From Firmicutes bacterium UBA5774 (lineage in GTDB: Bacteria > Bacillota > Clostridia > Peptostreptococcales > Anaerovoracaceae), in assembly GCA_002418625.1 (NCBI GenBank), contig DIEM01000049.1:26830-40631 (forward strand): a DNA stretch of 13,802 nt. The letters are read 5' to 3'. A program made the translations under genes and the position numbers. The notes under the pieces are model-generated. The model worked only from the letters and a program-made list of their open reading frames with translations. It made no database searches and was not told the origin of the DNA. Of the stretch, positions 13,212 to 13,802 are shown piece by piece (position 1 is the stretch's first letter; each line of letters starts with the position of its first letter).

Positions 13212-13802
13212 TCAACCCCTTTCCAAAGGCGCCGCCGGATTTCCTGCAATCTCACGGACATCCTTGAACACGCCCAGCGGAAAGACCGGAAGCATATTCC
13301 GCTCGATCCATGCGCCGCAGTCCACAGGCTTGATCCCCCAGTTTGTCGGACATGCCGACAGCACCTCGACAAGGGAAAACCCGACTCCGTCGATTTGTTT
13401 TTGGAAAGCCTTCTTAATGGCTTTTTTAGCCTCTTTGACCCTCGCCGGGTCATAGACGGCGACACGCTGAATAAATTTCGTGCCTTCCTGTGTCGCCAGC
13501 ATTTCGCTGATCCTGACCGGATAGCCTTGTATTGCAGAATCCCTGCCGTCCGGTGTCGTCGTGGTTTTTTGCCCCACCAGCGTCGTCGGCGCCATTTGGC
13601 CGCCCGTCATCCCGAATGTGGCGTTATTGACGAAGATGACCGTGATGTTTTCGCCTCTCGCCGCCGCATGCACAATCTCGCAGGTCCCGATGGCCGCGAG
13701 GTCGCCGTCGCCCTGATATGTGAATACGATATGGTCCGGCCTGACCCGCTTGACGCCTGTCGCTACGGCCGGCGCGCGGCCATGCGCGCTTTGGACTCCA
13801 TC
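13212..13802 (-). CDS. 2-oxoacid:ferredoxin oxidoreductase beta (TPP-binding) subunit, N-terminus cut by the window edge
   Basis: The visible part is 196 residues; the 5' end lies beyond 13802. It contains the thiamine pyrophosphate motif, GDGD at fragment residues 31-34 and the closing NN at 59-60 (VIFVNN), with the preceding GVQSAHGRAPAVATGVKR block. This pattern, plus FGMTGGQMAPTT and a C-terminal SACPTNWG segment, matches the beta subunit of VorAB/KorAB-type 2-oxoacid:ferredoxin oxidoreductases. The protein would bind TPP and pair with an alpha subunit, presumably encoded just upstream off the window. An internal GTG at 13673 is not the start, because the motif runs through it. It is followed after 4 bp by the gamma subunit, as is common in these operons. 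Confidence 0.93.
   Translation of the reverse strand, partial: DGVQSAHGRAPAVATGVKRVRPDHIVFTYQGDGDLAAIGTCEIVHAAARGENITVIFVNNATFGMTGGQMAPTTLVGQKTTTTPDGRDSAIQGYPVRISEMLATQEGTKFIQRVAVYDPARVKEAKKAIKKAFQKQIDGVGFSLVEVLSACPTNWGIKPVDCGAWIERNMLPVFPLGVFKDVREIAGNPAAPLERG

Noticed and set aside
13208..13465. An N-terminal extension of the gamma subunit to 266 residues
   Set aside because: The added part overlaps the beta-subunit gene out of frame and is Arg/Ser-rich. The conserved GFGGQG domain begins right after the ATG at 13207.

Overview
The window looks like chromosomal DNA from a strictly anaerobic Bacillota (Clostridia-type) bacterium with moderately high GC. The pointers are strong AGGAGG-type ribosome binding sites, tightly packed co-directional genes, oxygen-sensitive metabolism (pyruvate formate-lyase with its radical SAM activase, and a 2-oxoacid:ferredoxin oxidoreductase) and families typical of clostridia (DUF1836, GerMN lipoprotein, GME-fold DUF6873, CBS/DRTGG pyrophosphatase). 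I see no tRNA, rRNA, CRISPR, insertion sequence or phage gene. Species assignment is not possible from this sequence alone.

Region 1 (1-1398, plus strand): the 3' end of a GME-fold protein, followed immediately by a short Elp3-like radical SAM protein. The ribosome binding site of the second overlaps the stop codon of the first.

Region 2 (1405-4874, minus strand): a compact five-gene unit. In transcription order it holds a DUF1836 protein (probable regulator), a GerMN-domain lipoprotein, a proteasome-like Ntn-hydrolase with a predicted N-terminal serine nucleophile, a YgjP-type zinc metallopeptidase-like protein and an ADP-ribosylglycohydrolase. Junctions are 9-18 bp, and two stop codons lie inside the next gene's Shine-Dalgarno sequence. 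This is the least explained part of the window: two predicted hydrolase folds and an ADP-ribose-removing enzyme under one putative regulator.

Region 3 (4875-5120): an AT-rich divergent promoter region with a near-consensus sigma-A promoter for the plus-strand gene, a weaker one for the minus-strand unit, short palindromes and a leader that can form alternative hairpins. It feeds the hemolysin III/TrhA-type membrane protein (5121-5789).

Region 4 (5801-9542, minus strand): diaminopropionate ammonia-lyase, YbjQ-family protein, manganese-dependent CBS/DRTGG pyrophosphatase and a GNAT acetyltransferase. The first three are joined by ATGA stop/start overlaps.

Region 5 (9676-13802, minus strand): a fermentation block of 2-oxoacid:ferredoxin oxidoreductase beta (cut by the window edge) and gamma subunits, pyruvate formate-lyase and its activating enzyme. 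Both enzyme systems turn a 2-oxoacid and CoA into an acyl-CoA, one giving reduced ferredoxin and CO2, the other formate. Diaminopropionate ammonia-lyase just downstream yields pyruvate, a possible substrate for this block. A 16-bp inverted repeat separates the two regions.
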